This document shows, piece after piece, positions 10,367-19,370 of a DNA stretch of 25,727 bases. The notes below the pieces were generated by a model, which ran no database searches, was not told the origin of the DNA, and was given only the letters and a program-made list of their open reading frames with translations. How positions within the stretch are numbered: the stretch's first letter is position 1; the number at the start of each line of letters is the position of its first letter. The stretch spans positions 1 through 25,727 of the forward strand of contig JAKTTS010000204.1 in NCBI GenBank assembly GCA_030560485.1, written 5' to 3'. A program made the position numbers and the translations under genes. The DNA is from Ascoidea tarda (nom. inval.). Taxonomy: Eukaryota; Ascomycota; Saccharomycetes; Ascoideales; Ascoideaceae.

Positions 10367-10970
10367 TCATTTTTGAGCATCACAGTTAATGCATTTTTTG
10401 ATGTTTATCGAGGAGTATTTGCTGATGAAGCATTTTTCTCGAAAGTAGTGTTTACAGGTTGCTTCTACTGGACTTAGTAGATTTTTCTACAGATTGGTCT
10501 TTTGAATGAAATTTTATTTAATAATTCCTTTTTTTTTGAATTTTGGTGTCAAGATAATTACTGTTTATATATTATCTCTTTTTTATTTTTGTCATTTACT
10601 TTCCAGCCCTTTCGGAAATCGCCTCTTATTGGTAGGAATTTACAGGTATCACCAAAGCCATAATAGCCAGTATTTTTCAAATTTTTTATAGATATCTGAT
10701 TGGGAGTGTGTGATGATGGTTGATTTAATGTAGTTCTAGTCATAATTATCCTCATCATTATCCTCATCATTATCCTCATCATTAATCTCATCATTGGGAT
10801 TGTAATGATTGTTTTGGACATTTTGGTGATGGTTGTCATCATTACTATGGCTATCACCACTATGATTGTCATCAATATTAAGTTTTAAAATTCATTTTTC
10901 ATTTACTAACGATATGAGTTAAGTGATTATTAGGGTGATTACAATTAGATTGATTGAGTAGATTAAAATC
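10367..10970 (-). pseudogene. CWC24: CWC24-like splicing factor relic (CCCH zinc finger + RING)
   Basis: Cwc24 (RNF113 in animals) is a spliceosome-associated protein with a CCCH zinc finger followed by a RING finger. On the minus strand, in family order, I see an acidic Asn/Asp/Glu-rich stretch (about 10738-10885), then GYYGFGDTCKFLPIRGDF and GWKVN (about 10590-10670), then in another frame a RING remnant with SPVEATCKHYFREKC and KKCINC (about 10370-10545). The family's usual finger reads C-x8-GYCGYGD-x-CKFLH. Here the first Cys is Ser, the second is Tyr and the His is Pro, leaving only one ligand. The RING has lost its first Cys (FKRP for FKCx) and another has become Arg. The frame changes at least twice, and the acidic part ends in an in-frame stop. 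Together these say pseudogene. CWC24 is essential in S. cerevisiae, so an intact copy should exist elsewhere. Confidence 0.72.
10741..10788. repeat. 12-bp tandem repeat (ATCATTATCCTC)
   Basis: About four copies of a 12-bp unit, the last one diverged. On the minus strand it encodes repeated Asn-Asp-Glu-Asp in the acidic region of the CWC24-like relic. Repeat slippage may have helped this part drift. Confidence 0.75.
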
Positions 10971-11312
10971 ATTTTTGAGTATGTTTGTTATTTTCTTATT
11001 TTCTTTTCTTTGAACAGAGAAGAGAATGTGAAATCTAGATATGCAGATACAGAGATGAAAATGTAGATATGAAGATATGGATCAAGATATAAAGATATGA
11101 GATGGTGATGGATTATATTTCAATAGGAAATGAAATTGAGGGCAGTTAAACTCAAAAAAAAAGAGGGAAAAGGCCTAAAAGAAAGAAAATCAGATTTATA
11201 AAACATGTACAAGGACAGACATTCTGTTGCATCAATACGCGTGATCTCATGCAGAGCGGAAGATTGAGCAAAAAGAAAAGTGATTTTCTAAAAAGATAAC
11301 ACCAAAAGTGTA
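10971..11312. other. Intergenic stretch with GATAT-rich repeats
   Basis: This lies between the CWC24-like relic and the stop of the SET gene. Imperfect repeats of AGATATG/AGATAT fill about 11030-11105. On the minus strand the same stretch is a pyrimidine-rich tract of the kind seen in yeast leaders, so it may be the old promoter or leader of the relic, and it also contains the 3' end of the SET gene. No gene is seen. Confidence 0.5.
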
Positions 11313-12875
11313 TTACGTATTCAAAGTGGATTTGATGTTCTCAAGGTGGTGGTTGATTATTAGTAATCTTTCCTGATATATTTGAAGGATCAAATGAATG
11401 TTGTCTTTATAGTGGGCATTTTTTGCTTTGTTGGCATTCGGATTGCTTTGGAGATTTTTCAAAGTCAATATCCTTGGAGATATGTTTTTGTCTATAAAAT
11501 CGACTAGTAGAGGTTTTAAAGTAAAGAGGATTTTATGATATAGAGGCGTTGAATCCTCTAGATCGATGTAGCCGTTAACGATTGAGTTGATGAGATTTAG
11601 ATTTTGATTGAAGTGATGGATTGAGTCGAATTGATAGACCAATAGGAGGATTAAAACTGTGAAACTGATTTCAAATTTGTTCAAGAATAAATTAGTCAAA
11701 TAGTTGAGATTCTTTAGATACTTGTACTGGAACAGTTTCAAGTTCAATGAATTGAGTAGGTAGTGGGTTAGGTCGAGATCATTCCAGCTGTTTTGATCAT
11801 AAGGCAATTTGAACCCGTATTCGTTGATTAAAAATTCATTTGAATGAGGGCCATAGTTCAAGTAAATTTGCAGGCCTGGTGTTGGTATCGGGTTCTTCAA
11901 ACTGTTGGTTATTTTAAGGGAAAAGTTGAAATGAGTATTATTTTTTGTAAAGTTTATTGTGTTTAGGAGCTGAACAGAGGAATCTTGGTCAGCAGTGTGA
12001 TTTAGAAAGTCGATTAGGGGGCATAGAGTGAAGTTGTGGTTCTTTTCGATAAAAGACCTGACTATGTTTAAATTGTTTGTAGGTGATTTTGAATCAATGT
12101 CGAGATTCAAGCCCAATGAAGTGTTTAAGTGGTTGATGAGGTGGAGGTTGTTAAAGGAAACGTAGAGACACCTGGTGTTAATGGCCAACCAGTACTTGAG
12201 AAACTCAAGCTTATCTGCAACCAACACAGCATAGTCGGCGGAAAGAGAGGTTAGAAAAGAGAGAACAGCATTGTAGTCAGCAGTGAATCTGGTGTGGATC
12301 TTTTGTTGATGAAGTCTCATGGAGTGTGGGAGGAGGAGGATCAATTCGCTGGTGCTGTTGAAGTTCCATGTCAAGGGGAGGCTGTGGCAAGCCTCGAAGC
12401 TGGCGGAGAGAAGCGAGAGGAACGGATGGAAGAAACTGGCCGAGCCCCTTTTGCTCTCAAGAAGCAGAAACATAGCAACCATCTGGAAGGACGAGAGCTG
12501 GGTGAGCATGGCGCCCAACTCCACCGCAAGGTAGCAGCGGTGCACGAGGAGCAGCTCTGATCCAGTGCAGCTGCTGCTTCCAGAATAGGAGGCCCTGTAG
12601 CGGTAGATGGAGTTGAGCACAGACACAACGTTGAGGAGATAGCGTGAAGGCACAGAAACAAGGCTTTCGCTGGCAAAGAGGGGCCCGCAAGAGTAAACAC
12701 AGTGGCCAAACGACTTTGTGTAACGAAGACTGACTTTTGGAGAGAGATAGAACCCAGGGTCGCGCTGCAACCAACGGAGCACCTCAGTGGCAAGAGCCTG
12801 ATTGGCCACCACCTCGCACACAAGACGGTCTGGAGCATTCAGCGCTTCTGGAAGATGTGCATCAACTGATTCCAT
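11313..12875 (-). CDS. SET-domain protein lysine methyltransferase (Rkm/Efm1-like)
   Basis: A 520-residue protein of the split-SET family that in yeast methylates ribosomal proteins or elongation factors (Rkm1-4, Efm1, Set7-like). The family usually has 450-600 residues with a SET core split by an insert and a C-terminal helical substrate-binding domain. Visible are the early SET strand with GPLFASESLVSVPSRYLL (about 64-81), the cofactor-binding DFLNH (289-293, the family's D/N-x-x-NH motif), and the catalytic YGPHSNEFLINEYGF (341-355; family pattern Y-G-x-x-x-N-x-x-L-x-x-Y-G-F). The C-terminal 150 residues would be the Rubis-subs-bind-like helical part. The start ATG opens the gene and no later Met fits the family better. 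Base composition changes sharply within the gene: codons before about residue 225 are GC-rich, those after it strongly AT-rich. It diverges from the bZIP gene at 13624. I cannot choose between Efm1 and Rkm1-type orthology. Confidence 0.85.
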   Translation of the reverse strand: MESVDAHLPEALNAPDRLVCEVVANQALATEVLRWLQRDPGFYLSPKVSLRYTKSFGHCVYSCGPLFASESLVSVPSRYLLNVVSVLNSIYRYRASYSGSSSCTGSELLLVHRCYLAVELGAMLTQLSSFQMVAMFLLLESKRGSASFFHPFLSLLSASFEACHSLPLTWNFNSTSELILLLPHSMRLHQQKIHTRFTADYNAVLSFLTSLSADYAVLVADKLEFLKYWLAINTRCLYVSFNNLHLINHLNTSLGLNLDIDSKSPTNNLNIVRSFIEKNHNFTLCPLIDFLNHTADQDSSVQLLNTINFTKNNTHFNFSLKITNSLKNPIPTPGLQIYLNYGPHSNEFLINEYGFKLPYDQNSWNDLDLTHYLLNSLNLKLFQYKYLKNLNYLTNLFLNKFEISFTVLILLLVYQFDSIHHFNQNLNLINSIVNGYIDLEDSTPLYHKILFTLKPLLVDFIDKNISPRILTLKNLQSNPNANKAKNAHYKDNIHLILQIYQERLLIINHHLENIKSTLNT

Positions 12876-13135
12876 GGCAAGAGATGGGCTTTAGATGGCT
12901 TTGGATGGTTCTCGATTATATCGCTCGCCCAAAAAAGAAGCACGCAAACTCAATTGAGTCTCCCATCGAAGTGCCGGCTGCGCTCCGCAAGAACGCAGTG
13001 GCCTGCAACGCCCATGCAGTGCTTTGGAGCCACACACACGGATACGCCCACGCACACGCACACGGACGCGCAGAGCGGAGGTTCCACAAAAACGTTTCGT
13101 ATGCGCGAGACCTTCCGCTTTGAGCCAGAGATTTG
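12180..13135. other. GC-rich island over SET gene 5' half and promoter
   Basis: By eye the base composition jumps from AT-rich to GC-rich near 12180-12200, inside the SET ORF, and falls back near 13130. The island covers roughly the first 225 codons of the gene plus its upstream region. Third codon positions are mostly G or C inside it and mostly A or T beyond. Within it, 13031-13075 is a run of CA/CG dinucleotides (CACACACACGGATACGCCCA and onward). The exact percentages were not computed. Confidence 0.75.
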
Positions 13136-13623
13136 AAATCACATCTTTCAGCCTGCTTCTTCCATTTTATTGAAGCAGTGTTTACTTTTCTGCTGGGTGG
13201 CAACTAATTTTCATATAAATATCTTTTTTTGCTCATTCTGATTTAGATTTCTATTGTCTCTTCAAACGCACTCCCTCTCAAGAGATCTTCCTCTGCTTCT
13301 TCTGCTTTCCGTGGTTCCTCCTCTTCTGCTTTCAATTGGCTCCAACTTCTTGGTCCTCGTTCATTTCTTCATCTTCTTGATTTTCCTACTTTTTTTTCCT
13401 TTTTTTTCCCTTTTTTTCTGGATTGTTGGTTGCTTTCTTATATATTCAAACATTTGTCATCATTTGTAATAGTCTGCAATCATTCTTAATTTTATTTTCA
13501 TTACCATTATTCTCATTTTCCAGTCCATCACAAATTACACACTCATTTCCCATTATTTCACATCATTTCACATCATCCATTTGGTACTCCCTTTCATTTG
13601 CACAATTTCTCTTATAATTTGTC
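12876..13623. promoter_or_regulatory. Divergent promoter between SET gene and bZIP gene
   Basis: The two start codons face away from each other across 748 bp. The left third is GC-rich with the CA/CG run at 13031-13075. ATATAAATAT at about 13213-13222 is a TATA-like site for the rightward gene. From there to the bZIP ATG the sequence is a pyrimidine-rich leader. I identify no defined transcription-factor site with confidence. Confidence 0.6.
13201..13623 (+). promoter_or_regulatory. Long ATG-free, pyrimidine-rich 5' leader
   Basis: Reading 13201-13623 on the plus strand I find no ATG until the bZIP start at 13624. The stretch is dominated by C and T (CTCTTCTGCTTTC, TTTTTTTTCCTTTTTTTTCC, repeated CATCATTTCACATCATC). 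In AT-rich DNA of this length several ATGs would be expected by chance, so their absence suggests selection for scanning through a long 5' UTR. The transcription start itself is not visible. Confidence 0.6.
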
Positions 13624-15396
13624 ATGGATTTTAGCGGCTTGAAAACTCCCCCCTATACTGAATCTTTGCAGTCAGCTAATACCCTGAATTCGTTTGAAAC
13701 AGACTACACCTCCAACGATTTTAACAACCTCAATATTAATCTTGACTTAAACTTTGCTGATAATTATAATAACCAGAATGATAATTTTGATTTCTTAAAT
13801 TCTATGAACCTTAATTTCAATGACAACCTTAACAATACGAATATTAATACCCTAATTGATTCTTTGGCTTACAATCCTATTATTCCCTCTACCTCCACTG
13901 TTGCAGATGGCAATCAAGCTAGTATCACCGGTTCCACCCAAAATACTCCCGTTTCCAATACAAACACTAACACTTCTTCTAACAACGCTTTAACTAACAA
14001 GGCGACTAAAAAAAGAGGCAGAAAAATCTCAAAGGATGAACCCCCAACTAAACGAGCTGCCCAACTAAGAACTTCTCAAAGGAAATTCAGAGAAAGGCAG
14101 AAGAATAAAGTTTTAAATTTAGAACAGAAAAATGTCTTTCTAGCAAACGAAAATATAAATTTGAAAACTCAAATCATGGAAGCAAACACTAAATTCAATA
14201 AACTATTAGAGTTTTTCAAGAAAGACTGCTCTCACTTGGATTCTCTCAATAGCTTTCTCAATTCAAGCTCCATCACCAATAATAGTGATGCTCTTAACTT
14301 ATTAAATAACAACAGCAACAATAACAACTCCAATCACTCCCTAAATAACTTATACCACTCTTCAATTCTTCCATCAAACCCAGTTATTATCGATAATGAT
14401 CCTACTTATAATCAATTTATATCCAACTCCTATATGAATAACAATTCTCTATCTTCAATTAATACTTCCAACACTCCCAACAATTCCAATTTCAATTCCA
14501 ATACTTCTTTTAATAGCAACAATTTTTTCAATAAAAATTATCAATTTTTAATGTTTCATGATGGCTCTTTTCTTGAAGAAAAAGAATATCTTAATCTAAA
14601 TCTATCTTCTTCCACTTCCAATGCCATTCCCACGGATAATCTCAATAATAATATCAATGAAAACAATATTCCAAATAAATCGAATGCTAATGACCAACTA
14701 AATCAAAATAACCCTAGTATGCTAAACTTTTCATTTGATGATTCAAACTACTCAGACTTTAACTTTGATTATTTACCCCAATCAAAACATCTCCCGTCTT
14801 TCAACAACGAATCTCTTGAATCAATCCTAGAAAATCAAAACTTCAATCAATCGCCCAATAAAAATTTTAATAGTCATAACTTCAACAATATCAATTCTAC
14901 TGATAACAACAGTTACAATAACAACAACAATAATAATAATATTAATATTAATAATAACAATAGTAGTAACAACAACAACAACAACATCAACATCAATATT
15001 AACAGTACTAACAATACTAACAATAACACCAATTCTAATAACTCTAATAACTCTAATAACTCTAGTAGTAACTTTATGAACTATAATAGTTCTAATTCCA
15101 ATGATAACAACAACTCTAGCATTCAAAATAATGACAACTCAAATTACAATGACTTAAACTACAACCCAAACTACAACTACAATCACAACATTCATCCTGA
15201 TACACCCTATCAAAATTCTTCTACCTTTTTGAACATACATAGTCCTATAGAACTTTCTGATGCTCATAATATAGATATTTCTCTTTCTGTAAATCCCCCT
15301 ATTTCTCATTCATTTTATACAAGTAGTATTCGCCCTAAGCATTACCAATCACACAAAACAAAACAACACTTAAACCAATTCAAACAAACAGCCTAA
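13624..15396 (+). CDS. Yap-type bZIP transcription factor, Asn-rich
   Basis: A 590-residue nuclear AP-1-like factor. The basic region (about 129-163) runs KKRGRK...TKRAAQLRTSQRKFRERQK, with the Q-x-x-F-R-E-R core of the fungal Yap family. The leucine zipper continues with L166, L173, L180 and L194, position 187 being Ala. The normally invariant Asn of the basic region (Yap1 pattern QNRAAQRAFRER) is replaced by Leu148, encoded by CTA (14065-14067), so CTG reassignment does not explain it. From memory, Leu at this place is known in Yap8/Arr1 (QLRASQNAFRKR), the arsenic regulator, whereas position 153 here is Arg as in ordinary Yaps. The tail is Asn/Ser-rich, with nearly pure Asn runs around 420-500. 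Cys202 is the only cysteine I see, so the redox Cys-rich domains of Yap1 are absent. The ATG is the first after a long ATG-free leader. Yap family is secure; the exact paralogue is not. Confidence 0.88.
   Translation: MDFSGLKTPPYTESLQSANTLNSFETDYTSNDFNNLNINLDLNFADNYNNQNDNFDFLNSMNLNFNDNLNNTNINTLIDSLAYNPIIPSTSTVADGNQASITGSTQNTPVSNTNTNTSSNNALTNKATKKRGRKISKDEPPTKRAAQLRTSQRKFRERQKNKVLNLEQKNVFLANENINLKTQIMEANTKFNKLLEFFKKDCSHLDSLNSFLNSSSITNNSDALNLLNNNSNNNNSNHSLNNLYHSSILPSNPVIIDNDPTYNQFISNSYMNNNSLSSINTSNTPNNSNFNSNTSFNSNNFFNKNYQFLMFHDGSFLEEKEYLNLNLSSSTSNAIPTDNLNNNINENNIPNKSNANDQLNQNNPSMLNFSFDDSNYSDFNFDYLPQSKHLPSFNNESLESILENQNFNQSPNKNFNSHNFNNINSTDNNSYNNNNNNNNININNNNSSNNNNNNINININSTNNTNNNTNSNNSNNSNNSSSNFMNYNSSNSNDNNNSSIQNNDNSNYNDLNYNPNYNYNHNIHPDTPYQNSSTFLNIHSPIELSDAHNIDISLSVNPPISHSFYTSSIRPKHYQSHKTKQHLNQFKQTA
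14890..15120 (+). repeat. AAC/AAT trinucleotide-rich poly-Asn tract
   Basis: Runs of AAC and AAT codons (for example AATAACAACAACAATAATAA) encode Asn stretches within the bZIP protein. The tract is in frame and the codons alternate, so it is tolerated coding repeat rather than an insertion. The long minus-strand open frame over it is only its shadow. Confidence 0.85.
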
Positions 15397-17249
15397 AAAC
15401 ATAGACAAAGTTATTCAGTAAATTAAAGTAATCTACAGTAAAAAAATAATTACTTTTGGAATACCTAATTTCATTTCTTAATTCATTAATGTTAGTCTGA
15501 TTTATCCAGTTATCATCAACTTATCATCAATTACTTAAGCCATCCAAACTAAAATCAAAAACATAAATCAAAATAATAATAAAAAACAAAAACAAAAAAA
15601 AGACAAAAAAAAACCAAAAAAAACAACAAAAGAACAAAAGTTCTTTAAATTAAACTGTTATTCTCAAAATTTTGCACTTGAATACAATTTTATAATTGTG
15701 TTTTTGATATGAAATCAGAAACTACAAATCTAGTTCCTATCATTTTTGTATCTCTTAATGATTCTATATTATCACATCCATTTTAAATTCTTTTAATCTA
15801 TACCTTTCCAGCATCCAATTGAAAATTATTCAATCAATCACACAATTGTCACTTCCATATAGTATACATATATCTCAGCTAGTGCTTCTATGTAAATTTC
15901 AAAGGTTTTCACTCATTATGTCGGTAATTTTAACTTCTTCATTTTTTTTGGTCTTTTCTTCTGGTGGCAAATTTATCTTAATATCTATATTTTAATAGTA
16001 TGTGTTTTTGTTTTCTATGTTTTTTCCATTTGAAAATTTGAGGAAGAAAGATAGTGTGTAGTCGCAAACCAGAGGTTAACTGCCCAGTTAATAGTTTCCT
16101 GTAGCAGAGTTTTTTTTGAATCTAAGAGTGAAGATACCTCATAGGAAGATAATTCCAAAACATAGTTGATTACTGATTCAGAAAAGATTGATGGGGAAGA
16201 CGTTGATTATTCAAAGGGTGTTTTCCCAAACCTGACACAGCAAAATAAAATGCTACTGGAATAGATGGGGCCATTTAGAAAGACAAATATATAAACACCA
16301 ACAATTGTGCTGAATTGGATTATCTTGTCTTTATTACTTGGATCAATTGGATCAATTGAATCAACCGGATCAAGTATTTGTATTTTGTCAAGAATATGTT
16401 GAGAGTTGGAATGGCTGTTGAATCATTGGTATTCTCAGGATGGCGGTTTCTGGAAACTAATTGCAGCACACAACTGGATATTGCAAGCACCAGGCAGAGA
16501 GTACAGCATTGATCTGTAATGTCGTATTGAAGGTATTCCTGATGAACAATAGAGCTTTTGTGGTAATACGCCCGGATAAATATCCGCATAAACATACATA
16601 TGCATGCCGTCAAACATGCATTATTTCACGTGTGTGCAATAATCATCACGCTCAGACGTGCTTCACTTCTGAGCAAAAGTGTCAACCAAATACTCACCTC
16701 TCATTCCATAACCATAGAAAAGCTGCCTCCCTAATCATCAGAAAACAATCAGGATGATAAAGGAGATTTCATTTATCTTGAAACTTTAACATAAATAGTT
16801 TTAGTTCATTTATCTGCTTCCTATTTGCAGGCCAAACAGTATTTTATTACAGCCAATGATATATTTATCCTGACTTTTACAATAATAAGCAGCGGCTTCC
16901 GATTTGTTGTTAGAATTGAGCAACTGATCGGAATCTTCAAAGCGTACTTGTTGTTCCGTTGTAGTCAGATCAGTAATAAAAACTATAAATTAAAAACAAT
17001 TTGTAAAAATTAATAGTAAAAGCCAGATTTTCTGGCAATCTAAATAGTCTGGCAGATTACTTTTATCGTACAGAGAAACTTGAAGGTTTCTTAGTAAACA
17101 CCCTTACCAATCAAGTCAAAGAATCAAACAAAACCTTAAGTGAAATTCTGAAATAATTAATTAATTGAGTTTGAAAGTTCAACTGTTTTTAAAGACCATT
17201 GGTTTTCTAATTTTTCCAGTAAATTTCACACAATGCCACATAGTTGCCA
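15397..17249. other. Long intergenic stretch without recognised gene
   Basis: After the bZIP stop there is an A-rich 3' flank (15540-15640, nearly all A with C interruptions) followed by mixed AT-rich sequence. A 9-bp tandem repeat related to GGATCAATT occupies 16338-16374. Open stretches near 16320-16757 on both strands overlap each other and show no protein-like conservation. A short plus-strand acidic piece, SEKIDGEDVDYSKGVFPNLT near 16180, is the only protein-like phrase and stands alone. No tRNA or LTR was found. Confidence 0.5.
16338..16374. repeat. 9-bp tandem repeat, GGATCAATT type
   Basis: Four imperfect units: GGATCAATT, GGATCAATT, GAATCAACC, GGATCAAGT. A simple minisatellite in non-coding sequence. 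Confidence 0.7.
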
Positions 17250-17520
17250 TTCATCAGAGCAGCCTCAACTTGAGCATATGTATAGTTGATTTATAAATAT
17301 TACCGCCAAGTGGGATGCTATTTACATTATAATTGTTATGAAAATCGGCATTTTTGATTGTACATAATACTTCATTTACCATCTCACCACTAATTTTCGT
17401 TTCGACTTTATGATTGTATTGTTCTCATCGGCATTGTAGCCTAGATTGATATGGGAATCTTTTATTAAATTTTTGCTGTTTTGCCAACAGAGTCCAGACT
17501 AACAAACTTTCTCTTAGTCA
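17250..17520 (-). pseudogene. Unidentified coding-like relic, minus strand
   Basis: On the minus strand two overlapping frames read like protein. One contains NLGYNADENNTIIK (about 17420-17460). The next, shifted by one base, holds about 55 open codons including VETKISGEMVNEVL and SIPLGGNIYKSTIHML (about 17252-17425). Just beyond, in a third frame, is EAALMNGNYVALCEIYW. The change of frame with continuing sense suggests a frameshifted host gene relic. I do not recognise the family. Confidence 0.35.
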
Positions 17521-17889
17521 GTGAATAAGCAATAAAGGTCATATTATCAAAAAATTATTCTATTTTTTTTTTATTTTATTATCAATTGAATTGTCTTTTA
17601 GCCTGTGATTTTTATTTCACAAAAATATTGTTTATTTTACTATTTCCTTTTTTATTTTTTTTTGTTGTATTTCTATTATCATCTTATAAAAGAATAATAT
17701 CCATGCTTCAGCTTATAAAGAAAATATGCATTGCATTTAAATCGATACCATGTTGTAATTCCATTAAAGTATTTTCACTTGAGAAATATGATAGATTTGG
17801 CAAGTGCCTATCAATAATCAAAGATTTGCCTCTTTCTCAGAATCAAACGTAAAAGACGATAGTAATTGGGTTTTGGAGGTTGAGAAGAC

Positions 17890-19190
17890 AGAACATTAAA
17901 ACGATAACAAACCAATTGAGTAACGAACCAACTTTGAAATGTCTCGAGAACTTCAAATTTGATATTCAATCTTTTTCCCAAATTCAGGTTTTTAGTTTTT
18001 TTAACTTGAAGCATTTGGAATTAATTAGAATGAGTTTATTAAAAAAAGTAAAAATGGGTAAAAGCCAATTGAACCATCAAGTCCCAAATTGAGATTTAAG
18101 TGCTTTTCCACTTTAAAAAAATAAAATTTTCTAAAACAATTAAAAATTTAGATGATTGTGATAATGCAACAAAAAATTTTAATAATTTCTTGTTTCCAAA
18201 AAAGTTGGTTAGTTTAAATCTGCAAAAAAATATGATCATTGAAATTGAAAATATAGCCAAATTAAAAAGATTGAAGGTGCCTTATTTGAGGTATAACTAT
18301 ATTAAATGTATCAGAAATATAAATGGATTAACAAATTCAGAAGAATTAGATGTATCATATAAATTGATACTCAACATTAATAACCACTTTAAAAAATTTG
18401 GTCTGTCTAAAAACATTACTTCTAAGAAAAAATTGTAATTCAAAAATAGGAAAATTTCCTATCAAATTTCCCAATTTAAGAACAGTTGATTTATCGGGAA
18501 ATTATATTGAAAAAATTCAAGATTTGCAGAATACAATATGTTTGAAAGACTTAAATCTATTGGAAAATAAAATCGGAAAAACTGAAAATTTAGGCCATAT
18601 GACACGTTGATTGATCTTAATCATTAACAATAATATTGTTAAAGTTGAAAACATTGAAAAAAATGGTTAATTTAGATAAAATTAATTTATGCACCAACAA
18701 AATCAAAAAGATAAATATTCTAGACAATGGAAAGTATCCAAGTAATATAATTCCGGTAAATCTATCTTATAATTCTATTGTAGCGTTAAAAACTGTTGTG
18801 GAATTCAACGATTGGTTAGAAATAAAACTACCATGTAATCGCATAATAAAAGTCCAAAATGGATCACAATGCTCCAAAAACACTAAAATATTGAGAATAT
18901 TTTAGAAAAAAAGGCTCAGTTACCTGCTAAAGAAAACATCAATATCAAGTTAGATTTAAAAGCAAACCCTTTAAAAAAGGTTATGAAATTATTACAATGG
19001 AGTAATTTGACTCAATTAGTTATTCCTGATAAAATGTTATATATTCATTAGACAGGCTTTCAACAGTCTCCTAACATGAAAGAAGTAGGAATTGACAAAT
19101 GGAGATCCACATCTGAAAAAAAATTTAATAAGTTACCTGAAGCAAAGTTCAATACTCAACTGGATAATATCAACGCTATTATAATCATCT
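17890..19190 (+). pseudogene. SDS22-type leucine-rich-repeat relic
   Basis: Successive plus-strand frames (17880-18092, 18100-18438, 18398-18610, 18636-18905 and short pieces to about 19190) carry 22-residue LRRs of the SDS22 type, pattern LxxLxLxxNxIxxIENLxxL. Examples are LVSLNLQKNMIIEIENIAKL, NLRTVDLSGNYIEKIQDLQN and NLDKINLCTNKIKKIN. The early FFNLKHLELIR piece resembles the first LRR of Sds22 (protein phosphatase 1 regulator). At least three frame changes and several in-frame stops break it, so it cannot make the whole protein. The end (WSNLTQLVIPDKML) does not look like the Sds22 C-terminus, so a different LRR protein is possible. It lies directly upstream of RCM1 on the same strand. 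Confidence 0.68.
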
Positions 19191-19370
19191 GCACTTCCAG
19201 GAACCGGCCACTGGCGGATTCACTCCCCGGATTTTCTCACGGATAACAGAGCAATACCCTTCTTCATGCATGTCACACGTCTATATGCAAGACGCGCAGA
19301 AAAAATATTTTTCAATATTTAGAAGAAATAATTGGGAGTTGAAAGAAGAAATGAAGGAAACAACATAAAA
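19191..19370 (+). promoter_or_regulatory. RCM1 upstream region with AAAAAATATTTTT palindrome
   Basis: After the LRR relic comes a less AT-rich patch (GGAACCGGCCACTGGCGGATT) and then GAAAAAATATTTTTC at about 19302-19316, a near-perfect palindrome. It resembles the RRPE (AAAAATTTT) element common before yeast ribosome-biogenesis genes. The match is loose, and no PAC box (GCGATGAG) is seen. Confidence 0.35.

Noticed and set aside
10558-10740. Plus-strand small ORF at 10506-10691 as a gene
   Set aside because: It overlaps the CCCH finger remnant of the CWC24-like relic on the other strand and has no protein-like features.
10904-10934. TACTAAC branch-point-like sequence followed by TTAG on the plus strand, as a spliceosomal intron end
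   Set aside because: No matching 5' splice site or flanking plus-strand exon is present. The heptamer is likely by chance in AT-rich DNA.
12294-13203. Several overlapping ORFs on both strands within the GC-rich island (for example 12737-13123 + and 12371-12838 -)
   Set aside because: GC-rich sequence has few stops, so shadow frames stay open. Only the minus-strand SET frame carries family motifs.
13254-13617. Hydrophobic plus-strand open stretches in the bZIP leader as upstream ORFs
   Set aside because: Neither contains an ATG. They are pyrimidine-rich leader translated as Phe/Leu/Ser.
14827-15126. Minus-strand ORF of 99 codons rich in Val and Ile
   Set aside because: It is the antisense shadow of the AAC/AAT poly-Asn tract of the bZIP gene.
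16320-16757. Overlapping ORFs of about 97 codons on opposite strands
   Set aside because: They shadow each other, show no domain or composition typical of protein, and have no promoter context.
19332-19370. Upstream extension of RCM1 by 13 codons
   Set aside because: That start would be TTG. The ATG at 19371 gives 489 residues, matching the 490 of S. cerevisiae Rcm1.
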